Shown here piece by piece: positions 59,160-64,000 of a DNA stretch of 64,000 bases; the first letter of the stretch is position 1, and each line of letters begins with the position of its first letter. The stretch is from Cyrtodaria siliqua. Taxonomy: Eukaryota; Mollusca; Bivalvia; Adapedonta; Hiatellidae. Location of the stretch: positions 1 to 64,000 of the forward strand of contig JAWPHD010010311.1 in NCBI GenBank assembly GCA_037043455.1. The letters run 5' to 3'. Both the position numbers and the translations under genes were made by a program. Under the pieces are notes generated by a model, which saw only the letters and a list, made by a program, of their open reading frames with translations, did not search any database and was not told the DNA's origin.

Positions 59160-61700
59160 GAACGGCAACTTTTTCATAAAACGGTCCTTGGAATTTATCT
59201 GTTTATATATCGACTCCACATGGCTTCAAATCGTGCAACTTTTGAATTTGTATATGCTATCCTCTTTTCCACTTTGTATAAAGCTATAATATGTGTTTTT
59301 TTAAATATTTAATAATGGGATTTTTTTTGGATTTTTTGTTGATAAATGAAAAAATTTGCTCAAAATGATATCAAATTTATTAATTCCAAATAGAATATCT
59401 GTTTCTGACCAAAGTGTCAGTTTGTATTACATTTATGCCTGATGTATTCTGCAAGGTTTACACAAAACTGTTTTACAACTCCACAATTCCAAAATAGGTG
59501 ATGAATGGTTTCAGGTAAAATATTGCAAAAGCTGCAAACATTGTTAATTCTGTGGTTGATTCTATGTCGTAACCAAAGTAGTTTAGGGTCTTTCGTTATT
59601 TTTAACGGTATTGCATATATTGATTCAAATTTATAATTAGGTTATAACTTCATTTTTTCCATTTTATTAATGACTTAGGATAAATGTTGTTTGTAATTAA
59701 CAGATCATAAATGAGTCTACATCCTTTACTGTGCTTTTTGATTAGTGATATGATAAGAGGGCGTAAAGGGTTTCGGCTATTTCCGGGTAGATGAGCAAAA
59801 TTTAATTTAGCCAAGTAGTTTCTTATAGCAGTAATAAAACCTTCATATCCTAAGAAATTTAAAAGGTCGTTAATTAATAAAATACCTCCTGTATACCATC
59901 GTCTACAGAAAACGCTTGGATCTCCGACCTTAATGTCTGGATTGTGTCATATATTAACTAAATGAAATTGATGCCAAGAAACTGGGTTTGCTTGTTCAGT
60001 AACAATTTTATAACCGGAAAGTACTTCTTTCCAAAATGGATTGTGTTTTCTGTTTAATTTCAGTTTATATAGTCACTTCCAAAGTCAATTAAGCCCGTGA
60101 AAATTGGACATTTTGCTATCACTAGTTGAGTGTATTTATTGTATGTCTCGAATATTCTGCGGATCCAAGTTATTTGTAAAGCGAAAATAAATTGTTCAAT
60201 GTCAATCATTCTTAGTCCTCCACATTTATGATCCTGTATTATAATGGTTCTTTTTATTTTATCTTTTGAATTGTTCCAAAGAAAATTATAAATCAATATT
60301 CTGGATAATTTTAATTTTATCTATTGTTGGATTGGGAATTCCTGTTATTAAATGATTAAGTTTCCAAAGTGCTAGACATTTTAGAACCACAATCTTCCCT
60401 AAAGGGGTAGGTGTTTTTTTTACCAACTTGCAAGTAGTTTTTTATTTCTTCTATTTTAAGATCATAGTTTATATTTATCATTGAAATAAGATGTGATGAG
60501 AACCTTACACCTAGTACAGTGAAAATATCCTTTTCCCAGTAGAAGTTGTATTGTGGACATAACTGTGTGGCACTTCCTTTTTTTGACCAGATAGCCGTAG
60601 CCTTGTCAGCATTTATCTTAAGGCCGGCGATTTGTGCATCGAATTCTAATGTCAACATTGTGTGTAAAAGTGAGTCTTTGGGACCATCTAGAGTCAAACT
60701 CGTATCATCAGCGTATTGTGATACTAAACATTCAATGTTCCAGTATATTGATACCTTTAATATTTGGGTTGTTTCTTAGCAACACAGATAGTACTTCGGC
60801 ACAAAGAATGAACAGGTAGGGTGACAATGAATCTCCTTGACGATAGCCTCATTTAAATAGAATCAGTCTGACATATGTCCATTAACAATAACACAAGACT
60901 CAATATTGTGGTAAAACATTTTATCCAACTGATAATTGAAGGGCCAGAATTTAAAAAATGTATAAAAAATTGTCATGAAATTCCATGAAACTGTGTCAAA
61001 AGCAGTCGCGAAGTCTATCAAGAGTAGTAGCCCTGGAATATTATATTTCTCAGCATAAAATAGTATGTCATACAATAATCTTATATTTGTTCCCATAAAT
61101 CTGCCTGATAAAAATCCTGTTTGATCCTCATGAATAATAGTACTGAACACATGTTTTATTCTGAAGTCTATGGATGCTGATGCTATTTCGTAAGAGACAT
61201 TTAGAAGGGAGATAGGTCTCCAGTTTTTAAAATATAATTTATCTTTATTACCTTTCGGAATACAGGTGATAACTCAGTTCTTTTGTGTTACTGAAAGTTC
61301 TTCTTTTAAGTGTGCATAATATATTGTCCTTACTACAAATGACCTATATTGTTCCATTTTTTTAATAGAATTCAACTGTGAATCCAGAGTTACCTGGGCT
61401 CTTATTATTCGACATTCTTTTTAGTGTATTTAACATTTCTGTATAACTAAGAGAACCTTCTATAGATTGTTTTATATTTTCACTTAATTGGTATGTTAAA
61501 GTCTCTAAGTAAAATATTTAAATCTATATCTGTTGTTTCTTTTGCTTCATACAGTGCTTTAAAATGAATTTTTGTTTCCATCAAAAAAAAATTCTGTGTT
61601 TTTAAGGCATTTCCTGATGTTGATATTAAAGATTCATAATTTTTTCTATTGTAATGTTGTTAAACATGTCATCAACAATGTTTAAGAGCCGCCGAGAGAG
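59160..61700 (-). pseudogene. L1-like non-LTR retrotransposon, ORF2 3' half, decayed
   Basis: Minus strand, 5' to 3': KNWRPISLLNVSYEIAS (about 61235); EDQTGFLSGRFMGTNIRLL and LLLIDFATAFDTVSWNFM (61130-60970, RT motif with catalytic Asp); YRQGDSLSPYLFILCAEVL (about 60830); and the catalytic SQYADDTSLTLDG (about 60705). Then SGLKIN-like AGLKINADKATAIW (60625), FLWNNSKDKIKR..GGLRMIDIEQ (60285-60195), and a terminal CSFCNILPETIHHLFWNC zinc-knuckle (about 59535). Several frame changes and stops make it inactive. The endonuclease and ORF1 were not found. L1/Tx1-type affinity is judged from the RQGD-SPYLF-CAE and QYADDTSL wording and is not certain to clade. Confidence 0.88.
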
Positions 61701-62655
61701 ACGAGATAATAAGTGATTTTGCTAATAAAGTTAAATGTTTGTAAATAACCATTTCTGTATTTCAGCAAAAATTGTTATTGGATCAAGACAGTATAACAGA
61801 TTCTTAGGGATAACCTGTTTGGGTCGATTCGTATTTATTCGGTCACTGTGTTCCATACATGTTGAACGGAAGAAGCCAATCCTGTTCGTCCATAGATAAA
61901 ATAACCAGTTTGATTTGTAGTACACATCAGCACTAGCAATGACCTGAGGTTTTCACATTGATTACGTGTGTAGACATGACAGGTAGCACGCACGCATTAA
62001 AACAATCAACAATTTCATGTACAAGGACGTATATAGAGTACGTGATACAACAAACACAGGCAAGGTTTTACGCAAGCGTAAACTAGCTGCCGGAGAAAAT
62101 AGCATTATGCTATAATAGCAGTAGGAACTGGGAACAACGTTAAAAACAATAATATATCAAGTCATTGGGTTTTAAACAATATTGAGGAAGCAATTTGTAA
62201 CGGAGACCTCAATAGGTTTTCAAAGATGAAAACGCAAAGGAACTATTCATTGCTACCTTACCATGCGCAATTATGAAAAACATACTGTAACAGAGATTGT
62301 ACGCCTGCCATCGACAGTCAAATATACGTGTTGACGACAGGGGAACGGTCAGTGGCAAAACGTTCTTTAAAACGGCGAGTGTAAACCGATTATAAAATTG
62401 ATTATTTATTTTAAACTGTATTTTATAAATCTGTCAAAAAGATATTGATCGTATACTGATACGATTTTTTTTTGCCAGATGTGTACATTTCTTCGAAAAT
62501 GTGTGAAATAAGATTTTGTAAATTGGGTACTTATAAGATCGTCTAGTGTATATCTATAATCAGCGGAAGCGGAATTTTCTTAGAATTGTTTATAAATAAC
62601 ATTTAATAATTTGGTACTGCTCAGTAAACTAGAACGCTGTATCGATACCATAAAC
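61700..62655. other. Non-coding, with a reversed family X fragment
   Basis: 62190-62400 ('gaactattcattgctacc', 'catgcgcaattatgaaa', 'aacggtcagtggcaaaacg') is the reverse of 23235-23300-type sequence. The rest shows nothing recognisable. Confidence 0.5.
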
Positions 62656-62660
62656 TGTGT

Positions 62661-62815
62661 GTGCTTGTTTGTTTGTTTGAATGGTGTTTACGTCATTTTT
62701 AGCACATGTTAGGTCATATATGACGGTCGATTTGTTTTTTATGTGGTAGAGGCAAACCACCCCATTTTCCTAGATAGAACCAGTACTATATACCCCCGAC
62801 ATACGTAAGAATTGA
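62661..62815 (-). mobile_element. SINE 3' part
   Basis: Tail-side 'gtttgtttgtttgaatgg', 'catatatgacggtcgattt' and 'tagatagaaccagta' match the SINE body. The tRNA head is missing. Confidence 0.8.
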
Positions 62816-63286
62816 CACCATGAACTGCGGAGACATTACAGCGCGGCATGAACTCACCATAACGATTTTTATATTCTTATATAACCGAACCACTAATTTA
62901 TCGACACATAATCATAGCATGTTTTACGGGATTGTTATCTTAAATATCAAAGTCGACAAGCATGAATTACCCGCAAACAGGATTTCCTTGTTTATACTTC
63001 ATACTTTTAGTCCTGAATCATGGATAACATTTACCAAAGTGTACCCGCCTAACACGCGCTTGTCCGATGCGATGTTCGATGTTGATATCACATAACGCTG
63101 CAGCCGGGCACCCACACAAGTGGTTTGACTTGACAACTTCGGATCGCTTTTAATGTGTATCCACCCCTTGTTTTCAAGTCATTTACGCTTTTGAATCCTT
63201 AATCGAGCCCATATATAGGAATTTGTTTGAATAAATAAGGTTATCTTTTTATCATTTCATTCGTTTCAAATGCGAAGAAACTGAAC

Positions 63287-63344
63287 ATGGTGTTTTACTT
63301 TTCCAAATGTGTGTTATGTCTTTCCTTGTTTGGAATAGCTGTTG
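63287..63344 (+). CDS. Candidate first exon: signal peptide of an unidentified secreted protein
   Basis: ATG at 63287 opens 19 codons (VFYFSKCVLCLSLFGIAV after Met) that form a short basic start and a hydrophobic core. It ends phase 1 at a strong donor, G|GTGAGT (63345). A TATA-like 'catatatagg' sits about 75 bp upstream (63209-63216). Phase-1 signal-peptide exons are usual for secreted metazoan proteins and match the phase used by genes A-E, but no later exon is in the window, so the protein cannot be named. Chance occurrence is possible. Confidence 0.4.
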
Positions 63345-64000
63345 GTGAGTTCAATTTTAATAAAATGAAAAATAATATTTCTAACTTAGTTTGCACGTTA
63401 AATGTTCAATAATAATAATGTTATATCAAATAATTAAACGGTTTCAAAAGAAATATATATTTATTATACATAGGGTTTGCAACGAAAATACTGGGATAAC
63501 ATACTTTGATAGATTGTCTATTTCGTAGCAAAGATAAAATAAAAGACATTCCCTGTTTAAAATACAGAAGGATATGTGTAAATGTTTCATTACTTAAGCT
63601 ATAAAGAAATTATAACAGATGGAAACTATCAGCTTGAATGAATCTGTTTTCGTAAAATAAAGATATGAATACACGACAGTTGAAACAAAAACAAAATAAT
63701 TATGTGCTATGTGTGAGTGTTTAAACATTGAATTGTTTAAAACTCATTGTAGATAAGAACTGAGCAATACCCATTACATATATTGATAATTAGTTTTGTT
63801 CAAGAACAAGACGGATTATAAATTGCATTTCTATATATTCGGGAGCACGAAGAATGTGGATTCTTCGAGCTGGTCAGTAATGTATTTTAAAAATTGTTAA
63901 TACGTTTTCTTATATTCAAATTACGAAGTTCATAATTATTATAATTTGTTTAATAAAGTCTTGCACTATTTTAAAAAGTCCACAGTTTGTTTCATTTGAT
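63345..64000. other. AT-rich sequence, probably intronic if the 63287 exon is real
   Basis: No acceptor plus open exon convincing enough to report was seen before the end of the window. Confidence 0.4.

Overview
This is a eukaryotic, AT-rich, repeat-dominated window that looks like bivalve mollusc nuclear DNA. The evidence is: genes split into small phase-1 exons with GT..AG introns; a tRNA-headed SINE; Tc1/mariner, Ty3/gypsy and non-LTR remnants; many MITEs; and a multicopy secreted gene family of the 'short-chain collagen C4-like' type that is expanded in bivalves. The species cannot be fixed from sequence alone. A heterodont clam is my guess, at low confidence.

The only convincing host genes are five copies of one family, here called A to E. 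Each has the same plan. Exon 1 encodes a signal peptide and a short coiled coil and ends in phase 1. Exon 2 is 63-69 nt and encodes a conserved YVRWGRNTCP block. Exon 3 is about 480 nt and encodes the cysteine-rich C4-like domain. A (minus, 2059-3028) has exons 1 and 2 in the window and its exon 3 would lie off the left edge. B (plus, 16898-18188) and D (plus, 37694-40523) are intact. C (plus, 22083-26031) and E (minus, 46911-52632) are pseudogenes with stops, frameshifts and, in E, a lost splice donor and an 898 bp insertion inside exon 3. A relic of the B/D upstream region without exons lies at 30.8-32.3 kb. A separate signal-peptide first exon at 63287-63344 may start another gene that runs off the right edge.

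Layout: 0-8.7 kb, gene A plus related palindromic repeats and a Tc1 transposase relic. 9-11.8 kb, a 3' fragment of a gypsy element (minus) with two tandem amplifications. 12-16.3 kb, minisatellites and repeats leading to gene B. 18.1-20.5 kb, a minisatellite made from the end of gene B, a LINE end and three TIR/palindromic elements. 22-27 kb, pseudogene C with a large minisatellite in its intron. 27.3-31.1 kb, a giant inverted repeat. 31-37.6 kb, the upstream-region relic and an approximately 860 bp 28-mer satellite. 37.7-40.5 kb, gene D with tandem repeats in intron 2. 41-46.3 kb, MITEs, a perfect hairpin and simple or tandem repeats. 46.9-52.6 kb, pseudogene E. 53.6-58 kb, a 21-mer repeat and a decayed multicopy ORF. 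58-62 kb, a decayed L1-like LINE (minus).

The genes make up a local tandem array of secreted, probably oligomeric proteins, evolving by duplication, exon exchange and decay. Their function is not known from sequence. An extracellular-matrix or recognition role is inference only.
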